NCBI GenBank assembly: GCA_031556375.1 | Contig: JAVBTA010000006.1 | Coordinates: 1 to 64,000, forward strand | DNA: 64,000 nt | Source: BNXB01 sp031556375 | Lineage (GTDB): Bacteria > Bacteroidota > Bacteroidia > Bacteroidales > Azobacteroidaceae | Direction of reading: 5' to 3' | Shown: positions 44,249 through 52,519 of the stretch, in pieces | Numbering within the stretch: the first letter of the stretch is position 1 | How the letters are laid out: the number at the start of each line of letters is the position of its first letter | The notes under the pieces: generated by a model | The model's database searches: none | Told to the model about the DNA's origin: nothing | What the model saw: the letters and a program-made list of their open reading frames with translations, nothing else | Translations under genes and position numbers: made by a program

Positions 44249-44998
44249 ATGAATCGCTATTTTATATACCTCTCATTTAATGGTAAAAACTATTGTGGTT
44301 GGCAAATCCAACCCAACGGTATTTCCGTGCAGCAATGTTTAGAAGAGGCTTTGAGTATATTGTTACAGGAGAAAATCGGTGTGACAGGAGCCGGAAGGAC
44401 AGATTCGGGGGTTCATGCCAGACTTATGGTTGCTCATTTTGAAGCGGAGCATGATATTCAGGATTTATCTCTGTTGGTTGATAAACTGAATAAAATATTA
44501 CCTGCAGATATTGCCGTACAACAGGTTAAAGCAGTTCGTCCGGATGCTCATGCTCGTTTTGATGCGTTATCCAGGACATATAAATATTACCTGACCGATA
44601 AAAAAGATCCTTTTCGTCAGGATTTTGTTTACAAAGTATCTAAGCAGCTTGATTTTGAGGCCATGAACAGGGCAGCTGAAATGTTGCTCCAGGTAACCGA
44701 TTTTACTAGTTTCAGTAAATTACATACGGATGTAAAGACAAATAATTGTTGTGTGAGCTATGCCCGTTGGGAACCGTTGGGAGATATCTGGGCGTTTACT
44801 ATTACAGCCGACCGTTTTTTGCGAAATATGGTCAGGGCGATTGTCGGTACCTTGCTTGAAGTCGGGCGAGGAAAACTTTCTCTCGAAGGTTTTCGTGAAG
44901 TGATCGAGTTGAAAGACAGGGGAAAAGCCGGAACTTCAGTGCCTGGTCATGCCTTGTTTTTGGTTGATATCGTTTATCCGGAGGATATATGTGGTTAA
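44249..44998 (+). CDS. truA: tRNA pseudouridine synthase A
   Basis: Makes pseudouridine at positions 38-40 of tRNA anticodon arms. The 249 residues have YFIYLSFNGKNYCGWQIQPN at the start, the catalytic motif GAGRTDSGVHAR near residue 50 with its Asp, RTYKYYL near 108 and FLRNMVRAIVGTLLEVGRGK near 190. Length fits. It overlaps the following transporter gene by 10 nt, so they are translationally coupled. Confidence 0.97.
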   Translation: MNRYFIYLSFNGKNYCGWQIQPNGISVQQCLEEALSILLQEKIGVTGAGRTDSGVHARLMVAHFEAEHDIQDLSLLVDKLNKILPADIAVQQVKAVRPDAHARFDALSRTYKYYLTDKKDPFRQDFVYKVSKQLDFEAMNRAAEMLLQVTDFTSFSKLHTDVKTNNCCVSYARWEPLGDIWAFTITADRFLRNMVRAIVGTLLEVGRGKLSLEGFREVIELKDRGKAGTSVPGHALFLVDIVYPEDICG

Positions 44999-45891
44999 GT
45001 TTAGCGTTTTTATCTGCCTTTTTATTAGGAATATATGAGGTTTGTAAAAAAGCATCGCTTAATAATAATGCTGTCATTCCGGTATTATTCCTGAATACAT
45101 TCTTTAGTAGTCTTATATTTGTCCCGTTGGTGGCGATATCTCTATCTTCCCCAGGCTTACTTCAGGGAGGTTTATTTTATGTTCCCAAGGTTGATTTAGT
45201 AACGCATGGATATATTTTTACGAAATCGGTAATTGTTCTTTCTTCCTGGATTTTTGCGTATTTTGCTACAAAGCATCTTCCGTTAACGATAGTCGGACCG
45301 ATAAAAGCAACACAGCCGGTGCTGGTTTTACTCGGAGCCCTGGTAATTTATGGAGAAAGGCTTAATTTATATCAGTGGATCGGAGTCATTCTTTCGATTT
45401 TATCTTTTTATCTGTTATCCGTAGCAGGAAAAAAAGAAGGGATTGATTTCAAAAGGGATAAATGGGTGATATTTCTGGTTTTATCTGTTTTATTCGGAGC
45501 AGCGAGTGGATTGTATGATAAATACCTGATGAGGCGATTTGATGTAATGTCAGTTCAGGCCTGGTATAATTTTTATCAGTTTGCTATCATGTCGGTTATC
45601 TTTCTGGCTTTATGGTATCCGTCCCGTAAAAAAACAACTAAATTTGAATGGCGTTGGTCAATACCACTGATTTCTCTTTTCCTGACGATGGCTGATTTCG
45701 TATATTTTTATGCTTTGAGTGATCCGGATTCCATGATTTCGGTTGTGTCTATGATTCGACGGAGTAATGTGATTGTGATTTTCCTGGCTGGGGCGATCTT
45801 CTATAGGGAAAAGAATCTTAAAAGTAAGTCTTTGGATTTGATTTTAGTGTTATTAGGAATGTTTTTCTTATATTTGGGGTCGAAAATGTAG
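44989..45891 (+). CDS. EamA/DMT-family membrane transporter
   Basis: A 300-residue inner membrane protein with about ten helices in two EamA repeats (LAFLSAFLLGIYEVCKKASL; VLSVLFGAASGLYDKYLMRR). VGPIKATQPVLVLLGALVIYGERL is the typical end of the first repeat. Substrates of this superfamily include amino acids and nucleotide sugars; none can be assigned here. It starts inside truA and is followed by DUF3256 after 6 nt. Confidence 0.87.
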   Translation: MWLSLAFLSAFLLGIYEVCKKASLNNNAVIPVLFLNTFFSSLIFVPLVAISLSSPGLLQGGLFYVPKVDLVTHGYIFTKSVIVLSSWIFAYFATKHLPLTIVGPIKATQPVLVLLGALVIYGERLNLYQWIGVILSILSFYLLSVAGKKEGIDFKRDKWVIFLVLSVLFGAASGLYDKYLMRRFDVMSVQAWYNFYQFAIMSVIFLALWYPSRKKTTKFEWRWSIPLISLFLTMADFVYFYALSDPDSMISVVSMIRRSNVIVIFLAGAIFYREKNLKSKSLDLILVLLGMFFLYLGSKM

Positions 45892-45897
45892 GATTTT

Positions 45898-46530
45898 ATG
45901 AAGAAAATCAGTATATTTATATTGTTTATTTGTTCCTTCTGCAGTTTGGTTAATGCTCAGAATATCACATCGGTATTCAGTTCTATACCGGATGAGATGG
46001 TACTTCCGTTAGACTCGATTCAACGTCTGGATATTCTGGATTTATACAATGCCGGTCGTGCAGCTCAGATCGTCAATCATTTGGGAGATACGGCCCGTTT
46101 GATTTCATTAAAAGAGAATTTCTTGCAGCTGGAGACCGGAAATATGCAACTTGAGATTGCATTATTACCAATGATAAATGATTCTAAAATCATAGGCGTG
46201 ATAAAGACAGTCTGTGTGCCGGTTTGCGATAGTAAAATATCATTCTATACCACAGAATGGAAGTCGTTGGATTCGGCTATTTTTTATACTCCGGTTACAA
46301 AAGAATGGTTCATTGCCGACAATATAGACCGGAACGACGAATATTTTAAGAGTTTTGAAAATGTGTTGGACATGGATCTGATGCAGTTTAATTTTGAAAA
46401 TAACGGATTATTATTAGTTCAAAAATACAATACATCCCAGTATTTAAGTCCGGATATAAAGGTAAAAACTGATAAGTTCTTGAAAAAAGAGCCCAAAAAA
46501 TATGTCTGGAATCAAATCCGGTTTGAATAA
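45898..46530 (+). CDS. DUF3256 secreted protein
   Basis: A 210-residue protein with signal peptide (ISIFILFICSFCSLVNAQ) and no membrane anchor. The mature region (FSSIPDEMVLPLDSIQRLDILDLYNAGRAAQ, VCVPVCDSKISFYTTEW) matches DUF3256, a Bacteroidales-specific periplasmic family of unknown function. It lies between the EamA transporter and the HAD gene with short spacing, so it is in the truA transcript. Confidence 0.83.
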   Translation: MKKISIFILFICSFCSLVNAQNITSVFSSIPDEMVLPLDSIQRLDILDLYNAGRAAQIVNHLGDTARLISLKENFLQLETGNMQLEIALLPMINDSKIIGVIKTVCVPVCDSKISFYTTEWKSLDSAIFYTPVTKEWFIADNIDRNDEYFKSFENVLDMDLMQFNFENNGLLLVQKYNTSQYLSPDIKVKTDKFLKKEPKKYVWNQIRFE

Positions 46531-46541
46531 TTATTTGAAAA

Positions 46542-47267
46542 ATGCTGAATTTAAATAGAATAAAAGGTCTTATCTTCGATTACGGAGCTACTATAGACAG
46601 TAATGGAAAGCATTGGGCCGAAGTGTTGTGGGATACCTACGTTAAGGTTGGAGTTCCTGTCGGAAAGCCAGAGTTCAGGGATGCTTATGTATATGGAGAG
46701 CGTTACCTGGCATTAAATCCGGTTGTAAAACCAGATTTTACTTTCAGGGATGTATTGCTGGCCAAAACTGAGTTGCAGATCAATTGGTTGGTCGAGAATG
46801 GATTTTTGTCAAAAGAAGACAAGAGAAATTCCGGATTCGTCCTTGCCGTTTCTGAGGAATGCTATAATTTTGCATTTTTAACAGTTGAAAAGGCCAAGCC
46901 AATCCTCGACCAATTATTTGTGAAATATCCTATGGTATTGGTCTCGAATTTTTATGGAAATATTGAGGCTGTCCTGAAGGATTTCGGATTATTGAAATAT
47001 TTTATAGAAATTGTAGAATCGGCTGTTGTCGGAGTCCGGAAGCCGGATCCTGCGATTTTTGCATTAGGGGTAAAAGCGCTTGATCTTCCGGCAAATAATG
47101 TAGTCGTAGTAGGGGATTCATATAAAAAAGATATAGCTCCGGCGCAGAGTCTGGGCTGTCAGACCATCTGGATCAAAGGTCCGGCGTGGGAAGACGAAAC
47201 ACCAATATCAGCAGCAGAGGCTGTTGTTTATGATTTTTCAGAATTGAAGGATATATTTCAATTCTGA
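46542..47267 (+). CDS. HAD-superfamily hydrolase with altered motif I
   Basis: A 241-residue cytosolic HAD protein. Motif I reads IFDYGATIDSNG near residue 15, so the second Asp of the usual DxDxT is Gly. Motif II Ser is in VLVSNF near 135, the Lys motif in VGVRKPDPAIF near 167 and motif IV in VVVVGDSYKKDI near 190. A Gly at the acid/base position is known in some HAD branches and may change or slow phosphatase activity. It precedes ino1 by 212 nt; a link to inositol phosphate is possible but unproven. Confidence 0.85.
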   Translation: MLNLNRIKGLIFDYGATIDSNGKHWAEVLWDTYVKVGVPVGKPEFRDAYVYGERYLALNPVVKPDFTFRDVLLAKTELQINWLVENGFLSKEDKRNSGFVLAVSEECYNFAFLTVEKAKPILDQLFVKYPMVLVSNFYGNIEAVLKDFGLLKYFIEIVESAVVGVRKPDPAIFALGVKALDLPANNVVVVGDSYKKDIAPAQSLGCQTIWIKGPAWEDETPISAAEAVVYDFSELKDIFQF

Positions 47268-47479
47268 AAAAAATATTTTGTTTTGATAATACTGTAGAGT
47301 TAGTCGAATTTCTGTGTCAATAATGGATGCCATCTGTAAGGAGGAAAAGCCCGGGTTGGGAGAATAAAATGACATCGGTTTTTACTAAAGCTATTTTATT
47401 ATATGAGGTTGAAGCACAATCTCACAGTTTAAAGGATTGCTGCGGGTTGCAGTGTATTTTAAAATTTTAAATTAACAAA

Positions 47480-48778
47480 ATGGAAAAAACTAAAATTAAG
47501 GAAGCCCAGGGTAAACTTGGAGTCCTTGTAGTTGGAGTTGGTGGGGCAGTAGCATCTACCTTTATCGCAGGAACAATGATCGCCCGTAAGGGATTGGGAA
47601 TTCCTGTAGGTTCAATCACTCAATTGGCGACTATCCGCTTGGGAAAAAGGGAAGAAAACCGTTTCCCGAAGATTAAAGACGCTGTGCCTTTGGCCAAATT
47701 GGATGATATTGTTTTTGGCGGTTGGGATATTTTTGAAGATGACGTTTATGCTGCGGCTCGTCATGCGGAAGTCCTTACTGTAGAGGATCTTGATAAAGTG
47801 AAAGATGAACTTCAGACTATCAAGCCAATGAAAGCTGTTTTTGACCAGAACTTTGTGAAACGTCTTCACGGAACATGGGTAAAATCGGCTCCTACCAAAT
47901 GGGATCTAGTGCAACAAGTGCGCGACGATATCCAAAAATTCAAAAAAGACAATAATTGTACACGTGTGGTTTGTATCTGGTGCGGTAGTACTGAGGTATT
48001 TACACAATTGAGTAAAGTACATAAAACATTGCCTGCTTTGGAAGCTGCGATGAAGGAAAACAGTCCTGAAATTGCTCCTTCTATGATTTATGCGTATGCT
48101 TGTCTGGCTGAAGAAGTTCCTTATATCAACGGAGCTCCTAACCTGACAGTGGATATGCCTGCTATCTGGGATTTTGCAGAACAAAAACAAGTGCCTATTT
48201 TGGGAAAAGACTTCAAGACAGGTCAAACGATGTTAAAGACAGTTCTTTCTCCGATGATCAAAACCCGTATGTTGGGATTGAGCGGATGGTTCTCTACAAA
48301 TATACTTGGAAACCGTGACGGAGAAGTTCTTGATGATCCGGGATCATTCAAGACCAAAGAAGAATCCAAACTTTCTGTTATTGATAACATCCTTCAACCG
48401 GATTTGTATCCTGAGTTGTATGGTGATGTATATCACAAAGTTCGTATCAACTATTACCCACCCCGTAAAGACAACAAAGAAGGATGGGATAATATCGATA
48501 TCTTCGGTTGGTTGGGTTACCCAATGCAATTGAAAGTAGATTTCCTTTGTCGCGACTCTATTTTGGCTGCTCCGTTATGTCTAGACCTGGTATTGTTTAC
48601 CGATTTGGCTCACCGTGCAGGTATGAGTGGTATCCAGACGTGGCTGTCATTCTACTTCAAGAGTCCGATGCATGATTTCGATCATATTGCAGAGCACGAC
48701 TTGTTCATCCAGTATGTGAAGCTGAAAAACACTTTGCGTACGATGATGGGCGAGGAAACTATTGATTTTATAGACTAA
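47480..48778 (+). CDS. ino1: Myo-inositol-1-phosphate synthase
   Basis: NAD-dependent enzyme that converts glucose-6-phosphate to inositol-1-phosphate. The 432 residues show the Rossmann motif GVLVVGVGGAVASTFIAG at 12-30, VCIWCGSTEVF near 155, a Lys-rich GKDFKTGQTMLKTVL region near 240-255 with catalytic lysines, and GWLGYPMQLKVDFLCRDSILAAPL near 340-365. In Bacteroides this enzyme opens inositol lipid synthesis. The preceding 212-nt gap (47268-47479) has no clear promoter or riboswitch; a small ctgc/gcag hairpin occurs near 47443. An acyltransferase gene follows. Confidence 0.95.
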   Translation: MEKTKIKEAQGKLGVLVVGVGGAVASTFIAGTMIARKGLGIPVGSITQLATIRLGKREENRFPKIKDAVPLAKLDDIVFGGWDIFEDDVYAAARHAEVLTVEDLDKVKDELQTIKPMKAVFDQNFVKRLHGTWVKSAPTKWDLVQQVRDDIQKFKKDNNCTRVVCIWCGSTEVFTQLSKVHKTLPALEAAMKENSPEIAPSMIYAYACLAEEVPYINGAPNLTVDMPAIWDFAEQKQVPILGKDFKTGQTMLKTVLSPMIKTRMLGLSGWFSTNILGNRDGEVLDDPGSFKTKEESKLSVIDNILQPDLYPELYGDVYHKVRINYYPPRKDNKEGWDNIDIFGWLGYPMQLKVDFLCRDSILAAPLCLDLVLFTDLAHRAGMSGIQTWLSFYFKSPMHDFDHIAEHDLFIQYVKLKNTLRTMMGEETIDFID

Positions 48779-48789
48779 AGGAGTGATGA

Positions 48790-48911
48790 GGAGAAGTTAA
48801 AGGGAGTTAGAAGGAGTTAAGGGAGTTAGAAGAATGGCTTACGCCAGATGAAATTTCCTTATATCCTTCTACCTCCTTCTACCTCTTTCTACCTCCTTCT
48901 AAACTTCCTTT
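48790..48911. repeat. Inverted arrays of purine and pyrimidine decamers
   Basis: Left half (about 48793-48832) is purine-rich with three GAGTTAGAAG-like units; right half (about 48861-48900) holds 3.6 copies of CCTTCTACCT in perfect 10-nt register. The halves are near reverse complements and could pair into a long imperfect hairpin between ino1 and the acyltransferase. A related pyrimidine run lies at 128-152 before glnN. Confidence 0.7.
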
Positions 48912-48915
48912 TATA

Positions 48916-49743
48916 ATGAAAGACAAATTGATCAGTATCGACGATATCAAAAAAACTCATAAGATATTTCAAAAATCGTATGGGGACAAACTAGCCCGTT
49001 TTGTAATGAAATTAGCCGGACTCGATAATGTGAACCGGGTTTATGATTGTGCTAAATATGAGACAGGTACGGATATCGAAGATACTATGATTGATAAAGG
49101 CATGGGAGTTATCCGGGCTGTTCACAATATTGATGTGTTACGTCAGTTTGATGGAAAACCGTTTATTACTGTATCTAATCATCCGTATGGTCATATCGAC
49201 GGAATTATGTTAATTGGGGAAGTCGCTAAAGTGCGTCCGGATTTTAAGGTGATGGTAAACTGGATGCTAGGAATGATCGATATTATGGGAGACCACTTTA
49301 TCGGGGTAAATCCATATAGCTCGGGCTCCTTGGCCGCACGTTCGAGCATGGCCGGTGTGAAAGAATGCATTCAGCATTTGAAAGAAAATCATCCTCTGGG
49401 ATTTTTTCCGGCGGGAGCGGTGTCGAAGAATAAGATAAATCGTATTGAGGACCGTGAGTGGCAATCAGGAGTCATTAAATTAATCCAGAAAGCTAAAGTG
49501 CCGGTTGTTCCTGTATATATTTCCGGAAAAAATTCGTGGTTCTTCAATTTCTTAGATTTAATAGATTGGCGTTTAAGAACTGTCAGGTTATGCCATGAGC
49601 TGAATACTAAAAAGGGGAAAACCATCCATATGGTATTCGGAGAGCCTATTTCTGTGGAAGAACAACAAAAAATAACTGATACTAAGGAGTTTGGTGAATT
49701 CCTGAAAAGTAAAACATATGAATTAAAGTCGAAAATTTCTTAA
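48916..49743 (+). CDS. 1-acyl-glycerol-3-phosphate acyltransferase-like protein
   Basis: A 275-residue PlsC-family acyltransferase. The motif I segment is ITVSNHPYGHIDGIML near residue 95, with NHxxxxxD-like catalytic His and Asp (NHPYGHID). Motif III-like FFPAGAVSK near 160 and motif IV-like VPVVPVYISG near 200 are also seen. There is no strong membrane helix, as in peripheral members. It follows ino1 across the decamer hairpin, which suggests acylation of a phospholipid or sphingolipid head-group precursor; the acceptor is unknown. Confidence 0.85.
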   Translation: MKDKLISIDDIKKTHKIFQKSYGDKLARFVMKLAGLDNVNRVYDCAKYETGTDIEDTMIDKGMGVIRAVHNIDVLRQFDGKPFITVSNHPYGHIDGIMLIGEVAKVRPDFKVMVNWMLGMIDIMGDHFIGVNPYSSGSLAARSSMAGVKECIQHLKENHPLGFFPAGAVSKNKINRIEDREWQSGVIKLIQKAKVPVVPVYISGKNSWFFNFLDLIDWRLRTVRLCHELNTKKGKTIHMVFGEPISVEEQQKITDTKEFGEFLKSKTYELKSKIS

Positions 49744-49761
49744 CTATTCAATTCATTTTTC

Positions 49762-49769
49762 TATCTTTG
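49762..49769 (+). promoter_or_regulatory. -7 promoter element of the PDZ gene
   Basis: TATCTTTG, 25 nt before the PDZ protein start codon. No clear -33 partner. Confidence 0.5.
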
Positions 49770-49794
49770 TCCTCTATTTTTAGATATAACCCAT

Positions 49795-51225
49795 ATGAAA
49801 CGTATTCTTTTGCTTCTTTCCTTTTTTGTAGTGTTATCAGTATATTCACAACAACCTTCCGATTTTGTATGCCGTTTAGGTTTTAATTTTGAAATGAGTC
49901 TGCAAGATAGTTGGGGGAAAAACAAACCTGTGGTATTGGCTGTCGAATCGCTTTCCCCTGCAGATGCGGCGGGGCTTAAAGTAAATGATATTATTGAAGC
50001 TGTAAATGGAGCATCGACAGAGAATAAGATGTTCAGTGATATTACAATGTGGCTTCAGAGCGGAGGATCAGATGATTTACGCTTAACTGTAAGTAATTTA
50101 TCATATAAGAATAAAGATGTTGTTTTACATAAAGATTGTAAACTTTCCAACTCTCTGAATGAGAAAGATCTGGCTTCTGTTTATTCTTTTTATAGTTTGG
50201 AAGATATACAGGAAAGAAGTTTTACCTGCCCATTTAAGACAACATTACACTCAGGTGTTAACCTGATGAATTATAAGACTTTCAGTTTTACGGAAGTCGA
50301 CCCGAATAATCGTGAATTGGAAGATGTAATAAATGCTTCTATAAAAAATGCATTGGAACAAAGAGGTTTGGTTTATCAGGAACGTAATGGAGATTTGCTT
50401 GTAACGACATATTATTCTTATAACAAGAACCTGAATTATGATGGAAATCCGAATGCTGAAAAATTTCCATTGGCAGCAAGATATAATATCCGAACCGAAA
50501 AAATGGAAATGATTCCGGTTTATTATCATCCGTTGATTAATCAGAAACAAGCAAGATACTTATTGAGTTTGGGTATCAGATTGTTAGATAGGGTACGATC
50601 TTCGGGCGCGAACCTGGCGGTCGTATGGGAATGTGAGGCTAATGAAATGTTGAGCACAGATTATCCGTTGAATAGTTATTCGGCTTTCCATATCCCTTTG
50701 ATGCTGATGCAGTATCCGTATCCTCAGACAATGGAAACTGCTCAATTTTTCTATTCATCGATGAAATATAATTATACAGGATTGAGTTATAATATCGATA
50801 ATCTAAAAGAGATTGTGGATGTCGACCGTTATTCTCCTGCTTTTCAGGCAGGGATTAAGCCGGGTGATGAAGTTGAAAAAATATGTGGAATCAAGATAGA
50901 AAATAATCCGAAGACAGCCAGTGAATCGTATAAACAATTCATTTATAAAACTATGAATTTACGTGATTCGAAGACTGTATATACGGATGCCAGCGGATTC
51001 ACGCAGTGTATGTTTTGGGATAAGCTCAAATATGCCCAGGTCGCCGATGAATTTAAAAAAGAAGAAAATGCCACCGTGTATTCTTACCTGTTTTATTTTG
51101 AGCCCTATATCAGCTTGTCTCCAACGAATGTCCTTACCCTTGATATCCGTAGGGGAAAAGAGAAGATAAATCTGAAAGTCACTCCTACGGTACGTATGGA
51201 GAAGATATTTTCTAATTACAAGTAA
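49795..51225 (+). CDS. Secreted protein with two PDZ domains
   Basis: A 476-residue exported protein with signal peptide (RILLLLSFFVVLSVYSQ). A first PDZ domain spans about residues 30-105 (LSPADAAGLKVNDIIEAVNG). A central part (about 150-320) resembles DUF4136-type lipoprotein domains (KTFSFTEVDPNNRELEDVI, LVTTYYSYNKN), and a second PDZ lies near 335-395 (YSPAFQAGIKPGDEVEKICG). No protease catalytic triad is visible, so it is probably an adaptor or binding protein of the envelope. Its 3' end meets the convergent tolC-type gene with a 3-nt gap. Confidence 0.78.
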   Translation: MKRILLLLSFFVVLSVYSQQPSDFVCRLGFNFEMSLQDSWGKNKPVVLAVESLSPADAAGLKVNDIIEAVNGASTENKMFSDITMWLQSGGSDDLRLTVSNLSYKNKDVVLHKDCKLSNSLNEKDLASVYSFYSLEDIQERSFTCPFKTTLHSGVNLMNYKTFSFTEVDPNNRELEDVINASIKNALEQRGLVYQERNGDLLVTTYYSYNKNLNYDGNPNAEKFPLAARYNIRTEKMEMIPVYYHPLINQKQARYLLSLGIRLLDRVRSSGANLAVVWECEANEMLSTDYPLNSYSAFHIPLMLMQYPYPQTMETAQFFYSSMKYNYTGLSYNIDNLKEIVDVDRYSPAFQAGIKPGDEVEKICGIKIENNPKTASESYKQFIYKTMNLRDSKTVYTDASGFTQCMFWDKLKYAQVADEFKKEENATVYSYLFYFEPYISLSPTNVLTLDIRRGKEKINLKVTPTVRMEKIFSNYK

Positions 51226-51228
51226 AAA

Positions 51229-52509
51229 TCATTCCGAAATAACTTTCTTGTATCGGGCAATTGATAACTTATTGTTGAGATACGATTCTATCAGGTTTAC
51301 ATAAGCCTGGAGCCATGATAATTGTACGGATTGTACATCAAGGATAGAAACCTGTCCTTCCTGATAGCTGAATGTGTGCAATTCCAGACTTTCTTCTGCT
51401 GTTTTCAGATTATCTTTTGATATAATTATTTGGATTCCAGTCTCTTTTATGTTATTAAGGGTGGTTCCAAGCTCTTTTTTTATGTTATCAGCTGCGGCAT
51501 CTTGTTCCAGTTCTTTTGATATTTCAATCGCTTTATTTTTATTCTGGCTGAATTTACTTTTTCCCCAGTGGAAGACAGGGATGCTGATATTGGCATAAAC
51601 CAGGGGTGTCCATTGGGTTTTTCCGTCGAAGTTGAGCATCAGGGTTCCATAGTTCACACTGGCACCGATATGGGCTTTAGGAAGAAATTCGCTCAGATCT
51701 ATTTTGCCCTGTTGTTTTTGCAAATCAATTTCTTTACTTTTGATGAGATAGTCAGGACGTCTGTTTAAAACATCATCAAATGTCAGGTATTCCACAATCA
51801 TAGATGAGGGATCTGATATGGAATCGGTCAATTGAAGCGAGGTATTTTCCGGTTCTCCCATCAGAATGTTTAGAATAATGCAAGTATTGTTGAATAATTG
51901 TTGTGCTTTTGATAATTGGTAATCAGCTTCCTTGAGACTGGTTTCTACTTTCAGAAGGTCTGTTTTGCTGATAAGTCCGTCGTCGAATCGTTTTTGCACG
52001 GTTTTATAAAGATCGGTCAGTATATTTTTATAACGAGTAGCCGTATTAAGGTAGGAGAGGGTAGCGACGGCATTCCAATAACTGGTTTCTGCACTATAAG
52101 ATATATTGTCGACTGTCGATTCCTGCATGAGGCTGGCAATATCTTGTTGTATTTTAGCTGCGTTGTATGATGCGGATAGTTTTCCTCCTGAATAGAGTAT
52201 CTGATTGACTTCGCCGCCTGCACTCCAGTTTTGAGCTTTCATTTCCTCACCGGGATTTCCGAGGGATAGTGTTACCGGATTAAAGTTGTAGCTATATGAA
52301 CCGGAGGCGTCTATGCCGGGTAAGTAGCCTGTTTTTATTTCTTTGGATACGGCCTGAGCCGCATTGATTGTATTCTGAGCAATTTTAATATCCTGATTGT
52401 ACGATAGGACTTTTTGTTTGTATCCATTCAGAGATAACGAAATTTGGGCATATCCGGTAAATGATATTCCCCAAACCAAAGATAATATGAGAATCAATTT
52501 TTTAATCAT
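51229..52509 (-). CDS. TolC-family outer membrane efflux protein
   Basis: Outer membrane channel of the RND efflux system encoded just upstream. The 426 residues have a signal peptide (LILILSLVWGISFTGYAQ) and two OEP repeats with long helices (IAQNTINAAQAVSKEIKTGYLPGIDASGSY; LLKVETSLKEADYQLSKAQQLFN). No lipobox is present. It is the third gene of the adaptor-pump-channel order, 10 nt after the pump. Confidence 0.93.
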   Translation of the reverse strand: MIKKLILILSLVWGISFTGYAQISLSLNGYKQKVLSYNQDIKIAQNTINAAQAVSKEIKTGYLPGIDASGSYSYNFNPVTLSLGNPGEEMKAQNWSAGGEVNQILYSGGKLSASYNAAKIQQDIASLMQESTVDNISYSAETSYWNAVATLSYLNTATRYKNILTDLYKTVQKRFDDGLISKTDLLKVETSLKEADYQLSKAQQLFNNTCIILNILMGEPENTSLQLTDSISDPSSMIVEYLTFDDVLNRRPDYLIKSKEIDLQKQQGKIDLSEFLPKAHIGASVNYGTLMLNFDGKTQWTPLVYANISIPVFHWGKSKFSQNKNKAIEISKELEQDAAADNIKKELGTTLNNIKETGIQIIISKDNLKTAEESLELHTFSYQEGQVSILDVQSVQLSWLQAYVNLIESYLNNKLSIARYKKVISE

Positions 52510-52519
52510 AGCTTTTTTA

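Noticed and set aside
47268..47479. Possible riboswitch or leader RNA before ino1
   Set aside because: Only a weak small hairpin is visible; no known aptamer consensus could be matched.
48790..48911. CRISPR array
   Set aside because: The 10-nt units are contiguous without spacers, and no cas genes are present.
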